Source: SIG607 sp045614505
GTDB taxonomy: Bacteria; Bacillota; Clostridia; Oscillospirales; Acutalibacteraceae
DNA: 7,251 bases
Direction: 5' to 3'
Assembly: GCA_045614505.1 (NCBI GenBank)
Contig: JAZLDA010000001.1
Span: forward strand, 1 to 7,251
Shown piece after piece: positions 1-5,157 of the stretch (positions are counted from its first letter, which is position 1; each line of letters begins with the position of its first letter). Under the pieces are notes generated by a model. It had not been told where the DNA came from. It did no database searches and worked only from the letters and a program-made list of their open reading frames with translations. Position numbers and translations under genes: made by a program.

Positions 1-4
1 TACC

Positions 5-33
5 ATTATACTTGGAGGTTTAATTCTTTCCAA
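5..33 (-). promoter_or_regulatory. Candidate sigma-A promoter reading leftward out of the window
   Basis: Read on the minus strand, TTGGAA (28-33) and a perfect TATAAT (5-10) are separated by exactly 17 bp. The -35 matches consensus at four of six bases. It lies downstream of the CNNM gene's terminator, so it would drive an unseen leftward gene beyond position 1. Only the sequence pattern supports it. Confidence 0.5.
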
Positions 34-41
34 TATTTATT

Positions 42-115
42 CGTGGCTTGGCACTCGCCTCGCCACGTTTTGTTGTAGCCCTACTCTTTTTATCTTCCCC
101 CAGTAGAACTGGGGG
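42..115. repeat. Pair of strong hairpins in a gene-free region
   Basis: Two stem-loops stand out in the gene-free stretch 1-181. The first pairs CGTGGC (42-47) with GCCACG (62-67), and inside it GGC (50-52) with GCC (57-59) around an ACTC loop. The second pairs CCCCCAGT (97-104) with ACTGGGGG (108-115) around a 3-nt loop, followed by TTTATTT on the plus strand. They are much more GC-rich than their surroundings. They sit between the terminator of the CNNM gene and a leftward promoter. Such hairpins upstream of a leftward gene could be the end of an IS200/IS605-type element or a dispersed intergenic repeat, but no transposase is visible in the window. Confidence 0.55.
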
Positions 116-143
116 TTTATTTCCACGTCTAAAGACACCAACA

Positions 144-175
144 AAAAATGACAGAAGAATTCTTCTGTCATTTTT
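144..175 (-). terminator. Perfect palindromic bidirectional terminator after the CNNM gene
   Basis: A perfect 32-bp palindrome (two 16-nt arms centred on GAATTC at 157-162) with A-runs at the left end and T-runs at the right end. It starts 6 nt beyond the CNNM stop codon. On the minus strand the hairpin ends in a run of T residues, which fits an intrinsic terminator. Its symmetry means it should also stop rightward transcripts. Confidence 0.85.
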
Positions 176-181
176 CTTTAT

Positions 182-1501
182 TTATGCTTCTATTTCTTCT
201 TCAATTCTGCCTGTAGTATCAACAGATATTTCATGTGTCATAAGGTCATCCGCTTTTGTTACGGTGATGATTATACCATCAATTTCAAAGGTGTCTCCCT
301 CTTCGGGGATGCCCTCTTTAAGTTGGGTGAGCCAACCGTTCACTGTGGAAGCCTCAATGTCTTCAGGTTTTTCAAGCTCAAAATATTCAAAGAAATCATC
401 AAGAGAGGCAATACTCATTACCTTGTAGAAATTTTCATCCAATTTAGTGAACTCATCTATTGCCTCGTCACCCTCATCCCAGATTTCACCTACAATTTCT
501 TCAAGGATATCTTCCATAGTAACTATACCGGAAGCCTCTCCATATTCATTGACTACAATTACAATATGGTTGTGGTCGGTCTGCATATCCTTAAAGAGTG
601 TATCAAGATGTATGGATTCCGGAACAAAAACGGGAGCGTGTATAGCCTTGTCAATGGTAAAGCCCTCTTCACCGCGGTGTAAAAGGTATTCTTTAGTATA
701 AAGGATACCTACAATAGTGTCGCCGGATTCTCCGAAAACAGGGATACGTGAGTAACCATCGTTTTCGATAACCGAAATAATTTCCTCATCGGTTGAGCCC
801 GAAGAAACAAAAGAGACTGCCTTACGGGGTGTCATTACATCCTCAGCAGTCATACGATCAAGTTTGAAAACATTTTTAATGTATTCAATGTCGTCCTGAT
901 TTAATGACCCTTCGTCTGCGCCGGCGTCAAGCATAAGTACAATATCTTCTTCTGACACGGTCTCTTCCTTTTCATGTGGGTCTATTCCGAAAATACGGAG
1001 TATACCGTTGGTAGAAACGGTGAGAAGCCAGACAATAGGCCTGAGCACCGCGGTTAAAAATGAGATTATTCCGCAGAAGCCTTGTGACACCTTTTCCTTG
1101 TGGTGCATTGCTATTCTTTTTGGAACAAGCTCACCGAGAATAAGTGTAAAAAACGAAAGAACAATAGTGATAACAACAACCGATATATCTTTGACAAGCT
1201 CGGTATGAGCGGCGAAAAAGGATATTTTTCTTGTCAAAAAACCAGTGAGATTATCGGAAAAGTTATCGGCGGCGAAAGCGGAGCCTAAGAAACCTGCAAG
1301 AGTAATGCCTATCTGAATCGTCGAGAGAAAACGTGTGGGGTCTTCAATCATTTTAAGCATTTTTGCGGCTTTTTTATCACCGTCTTCAGCCTGAGCTTTG
1401 ACCTTTTTCTCATTGAGAGAGATTACCGCAATTTCGGTAGCGGCAAAAAAGGCGTTAAGTAAAATCAGAACTAACTGTAGCAGTAGTTGTCTAAATAACA
1501 T
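182..1501 (-). CDS. CNNM/CorC (HlyC/CorC) family membrane protein with CBS pair
   Basis: A 439-residue membrane protein of the family called hemolysin C/CorC or CNNM. The family is linked to Mg2+ and other divalent-cation export or homeostasis, and the old hemolysin name is misleading. The N-terminal CNNM (DUF21) region has hydrophobic segments near residues 6-28, 58-78, 105-125 and 142-172, including NAFFAATEIAVISL and GELVPKR. A CBS pair follows: about 220-275 starting VMTPRKAV, and about 287-342 containing IVTMEDILEEIVGEI. The C-terminal transporter-associated CorC/HlyC domain is about 352-428. Length and domain order are normal, with no break. The ATG at 1501 is the only sensible start: an in-frame TAA lies three codons upstream and the next Met is at residue 48. 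It has its own promoter, a long 5' leader and a terminator, so it is probably monocistronic. The transported ion cannot be read from the sequence. Confidence 0.93.
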   Translation of the reverse strand: MLFRQLLLQLVLILLNAFFAATEIAVISLNEKKVKAQAEDGDKKAAKMLKMIEDPTRFLSTIQIGITLAGFLGSAFAADNFSDNLTGFLTRKISFFAAHTELVKDISVVVITIVLSFFTLILGELVPKRIAMHHKEKVSQGFCGIISFLTAVLRPIVWLLTVSTNGILRIFGIDPHEKEETVSEEDIVLMLDAGADEGSLNQDDIEYIKNVFKLDRMTAEDVMTPRKAVSFVSSGSTDEEIISVIENDGYSRIPVFGESGDTIVGILYTKEYLLHRGEEGFTIDKAIHAPVFVPESIHLDTLFKDMQTDHNHIVIVVNEYGEASGIVTMEDILEEIVGEIWDEGDEAIDEFTKLDENFYKVMSIASLDDFFEYFELEKPEDIEASTVNGWLTQLKEGIPEEGDTFEIDGIIITVTKADDLMTHEISVDTTGRIEEEIEA

Positions 1502-1692
1502 AATGACTTAATTTTCCTCCAATTTTTTAAAAGTTAAATACAGTTTTTGCAATTACTAATTGCGGTTATAGGCGATAACGCTTAGCTTAAAGCCTGCTGA
1601 ACTGCATTTAACGCTATTTTCGGGGACAATCAAGTCAAAGCAACTACTTCGGGGTAGCGGATCCACAAAACCAACTCCATTTCTATATTAGT
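1502..1692 (-). ncRNA. Hairpin-rich 5' leader of the CNNM gene, class not recognised
   Basis: A strong minus-strand promoter places the transcript start near 1692, about 190 nt before the CNNM start codon. The leader can form successive stems: CUAC/GUAG (1644-1647 with 1654-1657), or alternatively CGCUA/UAGCG (1612-1616 with 1655-1659); GC-UUAAA/UUUAA-GC with an inner UGC/GCA (1585-1614); GCG-UUAU/AUAA-CGC with a bulge (1562-1581); and a perfect 15-nt palindrome (1549-1563) sharing two bases with the previous stem. The RBS follows. The CUAC and CGCUA pairings share bases and are mutually exclusive, as expected of a switch. The conserved cores I know for the M-box, yybP-ykoY, ydaO, fluoride, NiCo and guanidine riboswitches are not present. 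A regulatory leader is an inference from position and pairing. Confidence 0.45.
1516..1520 (-). promoter_or_regulatory. Distant ribosome binding site of the CNNM gene
   Basis: GGAGG on the minus strand lies 14 nt before the ATG, clearly longer than the 6-9 nt seen for other genes here. Upstream in-frame codons are TAA, GTC and ATT, so no better-placed conventional start exists. An ATT start at 1502-1504 would shorten the spacing to 11 nt but would be rare. Confidence 0.6.
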
Positions 1693-1698
1693 GGTAAC

Positions 1699-1727
1699 AT
1701 TATACTATATATTGCTGAAATAGTCAA
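1699..1727 (-). promoter_or_regulatory. Sigma-A promoter of the CNNM gene
   Basis: On the minus strand TTGACT (1722-1727) and TATAAT (1699-1704) are separated by 17 bp, a one-mismatch consensus promoter. The predicted start is near 1692, which gives the gene an unusually long leader of about 190 nt. Confidence 0.8.
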
Positions 1728-1786
1728 GAAATACTGATTTAAGATAATGTTAACAATAATTATGTGGAAATTTTTGTGAAAATATG

Positions 1787-1792
1787 TATAAT
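1787..1792 (+). promoter_or_regulatory. Candidate -10 box for the redox operon
   Basis: A perfect TATAAT on the plus strand, 18 nt before the first gene of the operon. The -35 region (around 1763-1769, TGTGGAA) is poor. The implied transcript would begin near 1799, only about 12 nt before the ATG at 1811, so the leader would be very short and would start at the RBS. Moderate support only. Confidence 0.4.
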
Positions 1793-1810
1793 AATAGTTA
1801 GGTGATGGAT

Positions 1811-2011
1811 ATGGCAGTAAAACTTAATGAAAATAAAGAAATTGTCAAAAAAATCAAAGAAGGACTCAAAGCAAAGGGAGGCTATTGTCCCTGCAGACTG
1901 CAAAGAACAGAAGAATACAAATGTATCTGCAAGGAATTCAGAGATCAGATTGCTGATCCGAATTTTGAGGGATATTGCCACTGTATGCTTTACTATAAAT
2001 CCAAAGATTGA
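1811..2011 (+). CDS. Ferredoxin-thioredoxin reductase catalytic-type protein (variant spacing)
   Basis: A 66-residue protein related to the catalytic beta subunit of ferredoxin-thioredoxin reductase. That enzyme uses a [4Fe-4S] cluster next to a disulfide to pass electrons from ferredoxin to thioredoxin. Three Cys-X-Cys pairs are visible: CPC (26-28), CIC (38-40) and CHC (56-58), and the ending CHCMLYY matches the family's CHCMLF-like end. By analogy with the cyanobacterial enzyme, Cys26, 38, 40 and 56 would hold the cluster and Cys28 and 58 would form the redox disulfide. The spacing is CPC-X9-CIC-X15-CHC, unlike the plant/cyanobacterial CPC-X16-CPC-X8-CHC, although the outer pairs are equally far apart. 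I chose the ATG at 1811 because AGGTG (1800-1804) is 6 nt upstream; GTG at 1802 and ATG at 1805 are in frame but overlap that site. Thioredoxin follows 13 nt downstream. No variable (alpha) subunit gene is visible. Confidence 0.85.
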   Translation: MAVKLNENKEIVKKIKEGLKAKGGYCPCRLQRTEEYKCICKEFRDQIADPNFEGYCHCMLYYKSKD

Positions 2012-2024
2012 AGGAGGAAAATCT

Positions 2025-2342
2025 ATGTCAGTTAATGTAATTACATCGAAGAATTTTGAAAGTGAAGTAATGCTGCAGGACAAGGTGGTGCTTCTTGACT
2101 TCTGGGCGACCTGGTGCGGACCCTGTCAGATGATTGCGCCCATTGTTGACGAGATTGCAGAGGAAAATTCCGATATAATCGTTGGAAAAGTTAATGTAGA
2201 TGAGGAACCGGAGCTTGCTGCCGCATTCGGCATTGTCAGTATTCCCACTTTAGCCATAATCAAAGAAAGAAAGGTTATAGACACCATTGTGGGCTATCAT
2301 TCTAAAGAAGAAATTGAGGCAAGGCTCAGCACATTAAAATAA
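2025..2342 (+). CDS. trxA: Thioredoxin
   Basis: A 105-residue cytoplasmic thioredoxin, the normal family length. It reduces disulfides in target proteins. The active site WCGPC is at residues 30-34 after the strand VVLLDFWAT, and the cis-proline needed for substrate binding is Pro74 in SIPTL. The fold is complete to the C-terminal helix. The start at 2025 has an ideal AGGAGG (2012-2017), 7 nt upstream and just past the stop codon of the reductase-like gene, so the two genes are surely co-transcribed and probably translationally close-coupled. The open frame continues upstream without this start, but that stretch is the reductase gene in another frame. The loop usually written KNG is KERK here (about residues 80-83), a small departure. 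The pairing suggests that this thioredoxin is reduced by a ferredoxin-dependent partner; that is inference. Confidence 0.95.
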   Translation: MSVNVITSKNFESEVMLQDKVVLLDFWATWCGPCQMIAPIVDEIAEENSDIIVGKVNVDEEPELAAAFGIVSIPTLAIIKERKVIDTIVGYHSKEEIEARLSTLK

Positions 2343-2351
2343 TCAGTAACA

Positions 2352-2661
2352 AAAATACGGAGTCTTTCGGAGTGTTCAGATAGGGATAAAACGCCTAAAA
2401 AAGTAAATTTTTGCGGTCTAATGTGTTAAAAAGACACGGTACGCGTCAGCGTTACCGTGTATTTTTGTCTGTTATCCCACTAAAAATTTGTCTTTTTTAG
2501 GTGCAAAGCAGTTTAGTAATAAAAAATTTGTTCTATTCTCAAAGCCGACAAACCGCAGGAATACTTTGTGTCTTTAAAGGTTTGAGGCAAAGAGATAGGG
2601 CAAATTTTTATTCCTAAACCGATTCATCCCTATCTGAACGCTCCGAAAGACTCCGTTTTTT
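2352..2661. repeat. 310-bp nested inverted-repeat element between convergent genes
   Basis: The outer arms are 2352-2387 and 2626-2661, complementary at 34 of 36 positions, with a continuous 31-base arm (2357-2387 with 2626-2656) broken only by one U-G. Two further stems lie inside: 2394-2412 with 2482-2501 (18 bp plus a small internal loop), and 2522-2537 with 2594-2609 (16 bp including three U-G pairs), then CTCAAA/TTTGAG (2538-2543 with 2581-2586). The first inner stem encloses a terminator hairpin. No open reading frame of note lies inside and no clear target-site duplication is visible. It begins 10 nt after the thioredoxin stop and its right arm touches the stop codon of the minus-strand gene. 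It could be a miniature inverted-repeat element or a structured RNA. Confidence 0.75.
2428..2466. terminator. Bidirectional intrinsic terminator inside the nested repeat
   Basis: ACACGGTA (2434-2441) pairs with TACCGTGT (2453-2460), extended by CGC/GCG across a GTCA tetraloop with one bulged T. It is flanked by AAAAA (2428-2432) on the left and TTTTT (2462-2466) on the right. Either strand gives a hairpin followed by a U run, which suits the convergent thioredoxin and FliB-like genes. Confidence 0.75.
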
Positions 2662-3469
2662 ATGAAATAAATTCAAACAACTTATCCATATTTTCGTCGC
2701 TATATTCTATTTCGCTTGAAAACATTCTTGCCGCATCATATATTTCTCCGCCGACGTCAAAAATTATGTAGGTACAAAGTAGGCAGAAGGGGAGAGAATA
2801 TTCGTGATAATACCGGAAAATAAAATAATCAAGAAGGCGTTTTGCCTTTGCCTTGTCACTTATTTGTGTTTCACTGATATTTTTTATATTGTTTTTTAGA
2901 TTGCTTAAATATTCATCCCATCCGTTATCAAGTCGTTCAAGAGAAAACAGAAATTCCGTAAGGCGGCTTGTTTTTATATGGGGTAAAAATTGTGTTAGAG
3001 AGTCAAAATCACTTTGGAAGATTTGGTCTCTTTCTTTTAAAAACTGTGCTTCTTCAATGTTTTTAAATTCATTTTCATCATCCATTGTGAGCAGAGAAAG
3101 TGAAAAGTCATTATCTAAAATCAGCTTTGCGGCACCCTCGCAGGCAAGTCCTAAGCCTATTTCAGTGCGTGTATCAAACTCATTTATAAAGCGAGGGTGG
3201 TCTTTACATATTTGGCAAAGTTTATCTTCGCCGTGATTTATAATAATATTGCAAAGACCCGACTGATTTAGAAAAGGACAACGGTCATCTTTAAGAATAA
3301 AGTGAGCGGTGACGTCTATACTGATATTTTTAATAATATCCTCTTTGGTTTTATAAAAATTCAAAGTTTCTTCATCTATATCAATTTCCCAACCTATACA
3401 GCAGTTATGCTCACATTTATCTTTAAGACACTTAAAATCCTTATAGTAATACGGCGCAAAAATATCCAT
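2660..3469 (-). CDS. FliB/YkgJ-type cysteine-rich protein (putative lysine-N-methylase family)
   Basis: A 269-residue cytoplasmic protein of the family annotated flagellin lysine-N-methylase (FliB), which shares the CxxCxxCC-type metal- or Fe-S-binding region. Visible cysteines are C14-X4-C19-X3-C23-C24 before GW, then CPFL (64-67), GLC (71-73), C85-X2-C88 followed by HPRF, and C110 in LACEG. The C-terminal half is helical, with FRYYHEYS and a typical acidic end. It is shorter than enterobacterial FliB (about 400 residues), and no flagellar gene is nearby, so lysine methylation of flagellin should not be assumed. I chose the ATG at 3469 because AGGTGG (3476-3481) is 6 nt upstream. The open frame extends 11 codons further, but that runs into a terminator hairpin. 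There is no room for a promoter between hairpin and RBS, so transcription must come through the hairpin. The stop codon abuts the palindromic element. Confidence 0.75.
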   Translation of the reverse strand: MDIFAPYYYKDFKCLKDKCEHNCCIGWEIDIDEETLNFYKTKEDIIKNISIDVTAHFILKDDRCPFLNQSGLCNIIINHGEDKLCQICKDHPRFINEFDTRTEIGLGLACEGAAKLILDNDFSLSLLTMDDENEFKNIEEAQFLKERDQIFQSDFDSLTQFLPHIKTSRLTEFLFSLERLDNGWDEYLSNLKNNIKNISETQISDKAKAKRLLDYFIFRYYHEYSLPFCLLCTYIIFDVGGEIYDAARMFSSEIEYSDENMDKLFEFIS

Positions 3470-3485
3470 ATTTAACCACCTATAC

Positions 3486-3513
3486 AAAAAGCCGACACGC
3501 ACAAGCGTGTCGG
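3486..3513 (-). terminator. Intrinsic terminator of the rsmD-coaD operon, just ahead of the FliB-like gene
   Basis: A 9-bp GC-rich stem (3492-3500 with 3505-3513, ACAA loop) is followed on the minus strand by TTTTT (3486-3490). It lies 13 nt after the coiled-coil gene's stop. The RBS of the next gene begins only about 5 nt beyond the T run, so the hairpin may act as a leaky terminator or attenuator for that gene. Confidence 0.88.
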
Positions 3514-3526
3514 TGCTTTTTATTAT

Positions 3527-3985
3527 TTAGTCTTTCTTCTGGGGGAGCTGTGCTTTGAGTGCTGCACGAGTCTTTCTTACTTCACCTAGGTTTGCGGTGA
3601 GGCTTTCGTCGGCTCTGCGCATAATGTCATCAACAAAGTCCTGAGCTGCCTTGCGCATCTCACGGCTCTTAGCCTGAGCGCTTGCAATGATTTCCTGAGC
3701 CTTTTCGTTTGCAAGGCGGGTAATCTCCTGCTCGGCAACCTTTGCCTTTGCCTGCTCCTCAGCGGCACGGAGAAGATTGTCTGCCTCCTGCTTTGCACTG
3801 CTGATAATGTTGGCTCTGTCGGTAACGATGCCTCTTGCCTGTTTGATTTCATTGGGGATGTTGAGACGAATGTCGTCTACAACTGCTCTGAGTTTTTCAA
3901 TGTCTACAAGGGATTTTTTACCGGGCATTTTAATGCCGCTGTCGAGGGCTTCGTCAAACTGTTCAAGTAATTCTTCAAGATTCAT
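3527..3985 (-). CDS. Soluble Ala/Glu-rich coiled-coil protein (V-type ATPase subunit H-like)
   Basis: A 152-residue protein with no signal peptide or membrane segment. After an N-terminal part containing MNLEELLEQFDEALDSG and a KMPGKKSL linker, residues about 30-140 are strongly helical and rich in Ala, Glu, Lys and Arg, with coiled-coil character. Proteins like this are often annotated as an ATPase or V-type ATPase subunit H (COG2811-like), on the strength of stalk-type coiled coils rather than a demonstrated ATPase role. No nucleotide-binding motif is visible and no ATP synthase genes are near. It lacks the N-terminal membrane anchor expected of an F0 b subunit. Its start has AGGA about 5 nt upstream, and coaD ends 7 nt before it, so it is the last gene of the rsmD-coaD operon and is followed by a clear terminator. 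The function is unknown; a scaffold or division-related role (DivIVA-like) is an alternative. Confidence 0.8.
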   Translation of the reverse strand: MNLEELLEQFDEALDSGIKMPGKKSLVDIEKLRAVVDDIRLNIPNEIKQARGIVTDRANIISSAKQEADNLLRAAEEQAKAKVAEQEITRLANEKAQEIIASAQAKSREMRKAAQDFVDDIMRRADESLTANLGEVRKTRAALKAQLPQKKD

Positions 3986-3992
3986 GAGTTTC

Positions 3993-4478
3993 CTATCCTT
4001 TCAATCTATTAGTAATTTGTTTATGAATGATATCAGGGACGAAGCCGCTGATGTCACCGCCCATGGAAGAAATTTGCCTTACCATACTTGAGCTTAAATA
4101 CATATTTTCGGCTCTTGTGGTGAGGAACAGAGTTTCGACTTCGGGATTCAGTTTACTGTTGGTAAGAGCCATCTGAAATTCATACTCGAAGTCGGAAAGA
4201 GCACGCAGACCCTTAATAATTGCACAGGCATTCTTTTCTTTCGCATAGTCTGCAAGAAGGCCGTCAGAGAACTCAACCTCAATGTTTGGAAGGTCCTTTG
4301 TGCACTGTTTTATAAGGTCCACACGTTCTTCGGGAGAGAAGGAGCATTGCTTTTTGGGGTTGAACATAACTACAACAATAAGCTTAGAAAAAAGCTTTGC
4401 GGCACGGTGGATAATATCCAAATGACCGAGAGTAATTGGGTCAAAGCTGCCCGGATATATCGCTGTATCATTCTTCAT
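3993..4478 (-). CDS. coaD: Phosphopantetheine adenylyltransferase
   Basis: The enzyme transfers AMP from ATP to 4'-phosphopantetheine to make dephospho-CoA, the penultimate step of coenzyme A synthesis, in the cytoplasm. The 161-residue length is normal. Residues visible are the nucleotidyltransferase motif YPGSFDPITLGH (8-19, with TLGH at 16-19), Lys42 in NPKK, GLRA with Arg92, and the nucleotide-binding SSSMVR (129-134). I chose the ATG at 4478 because it gives the family's normal N-terminus (MKNDTAIYPG) and has GGAGG (4488-4492) 9 nt upstream; a GTG one codon earlier is also possible, with 6-nt spacing. A longer in-frame ATG at 4511 would only add residues that belong to rsmD. Its first 11 nt overlap the end of rsmD, and its RBS lies inside rsmD, which points to translational coupling. 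Confidence 0.97.
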   Translation of the reverse strand: MKNDTAIYPGSFDPITLGHLDIIHRAAKLFSKLIVVVMFNPKKQCSFSPEERVDLIKQCTKDLPNIEVEFSDGLLADYAKEKNACAIIKGLRALSDFEYEFQMALTNSKLNPEVETLFLTTRAENMYLSSSMVRQISSMGGDISGFVPDIIHKQITNRLKG

Positions 4479-5022
4479 CACCGGACACCTCCAAAACATA
4501 TTTGCTGACAATGATTTTTGAGAAACGGTAGTCTTTTACTTTTTTAAGATTACCGTAGCTGTCAGAGAGTTTTACCGAATCGGGATGTTCGCACAAAACC
4601 TTACCGCCGTCTTTTATAACAGAAGAGAGCATATTCATTGCACTTTCATAATGCCCTGCAAAATAGGGTGGGTCGAGAAAGCAGATATCAAACTTGTCCT
4701 TTGTTCCGGCAAGGAAAGAAGAAAAATCACTTCTTACTACCATTGCTTTGTGGGAAAGCTCGCAGGTTTTGAGATTCTCATTAATAATATCAACCGAAGC
4801 CTTAGAGTTATCGCAGAAAACGGCTGAGTCGGCGCCTCGGCTTAATGCTTCAATGCCCATTTGTCCGCAACCGGCAAAAAGGTCTAAAACCTTACTGTTT
4901 TCAAGCTCAAAGTGAATTGCGCTGAAAACTGCTTCCTTTACCTTCTCGGTGGTAGGACGTACATCGTTTCCCGGCAGAGTACGCAGTCGCTTGTTGCGGG
5001 CGCTTCCGGTAATAACACGCAT
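4468..5022 (-). CDS. rsmD: 16S rRNA (guanine(966)-N(2))-methyltransferase
   Basis: RsmD methylates guanine 966 of 16S rRNA in the 30S subunit, using S-adenosylmethionine. The 184-residue protein is of normal length. It begins MRVITGSARNKRL and has RPTTEKVKEAVFS (22-34), the SAM-binding loop VLDLFAGCGQMGIEALSRGA (45-64) and the catalytic DPPY at 117-120. In the SAM loop, CGQMG replaces the more usual SGALG, a mild substitution. The start has AGGAG (5030-5034) 7 nt upstream. It is the first gene of an operon with coaD (11-nt overlap) and the coiled-coil gene. The rsmD-coaD pairing is common in Firmicutes and other bacteria and supports both assignments. Confidence 0.95.
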   Translation of the reverse strand: MRVITGSARNKRLRTLPGNDVRPTTEKVKEAVFSAIHFELENSKVLDLFAGCGQMGIEALSRGADSAVFCDNSKASVDIINENLKTCELSHKAMVVRSDFSSFLAGTKDKFDICFLDPPYFAGHYESAMNMLSSVIKDGGKVLCEHPDSVKLSDSYGNLKKVKDYRFSKIIVSKYVLEVSGDEE

Positions 5023-5055
5023 AACAAAACTCCTATATATACATATCTATACTAT

Positions 5056-5085
5056 ATTATCACACTAAACCTATACTTTTGTCAA
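5056..5085 (-). promoter_or_regulatory. Promoter of the rsmD-coaD operon
   Basis: On the minus strand a perfect TTGACA (5080-5085) is followed after 18 bp by GATAAT (5056-5061), preceded by TGT, which gives an extended -10. The expected start near 5049 leaves a leader of about 27 nt. No operator or riboswitch is apparent. Confidence 0.8.
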
Positions 5086-5126
5086 TAGAAAGTTATAAAA
5101 AAGACCAAAATAATGCTTAATGAAAC

Positions 5127-5151
5127 AAAAACCTCGGCTGGGCCGAGGTTT
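5127..5151 (-). terminator. Intrinsic terminator of guaB
   Basis: AAACCTCGGC (5129-5138) pairs with GCCGAGGTTT (5142-5151), a 10-bp stem with a TGG loop. On the minus strand it is followed by a T run. It begins about 6 nt after the guaB stop codon. Confidence 0.92.
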
Positions 5152-5157
5152 GATTTA

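Noticed and set aside
1562..1692. A tmRNA, 6S RNA or known riboswitch
   Set aside because: The tmRNA ends and tag, the 6S closing stem, and the cores of M-box, yybP-ykoY, ydaO, NiCo and guanidine riboswitches are not recognisable, and the last stem is not followed by a terminator. It is kept only as an unclassified leader.
1774..1780. A Rex (redox repressor) binding site upstream of the thioredoxin operon
   Set aside because: TTGTGAA is only a half-site. The opposite half (TTCACAA) is not at the expected distance.
1827..2024. An N-terminal extension of thioredoxin running through the reductase gene
   Set aside because: The extension is lysine-rich, unlike any thioredoxin, and overlaps the reductase-like gene in another frame. 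The ATG at 2025 has an ideal RBS and gives the normal 105 residues.
1760..2083. A minus-strand open frame of 107 codons across the redox operon
   Set aside because: It is antisense to two well-supported genes and shows no domain or RBS.
2352..2661. A complete insertion sequence
   Set aside because: There is no transposase reading frame in the 310 bp and no clear target-site duplication. A non-autonomous element is possible and is listed as such.
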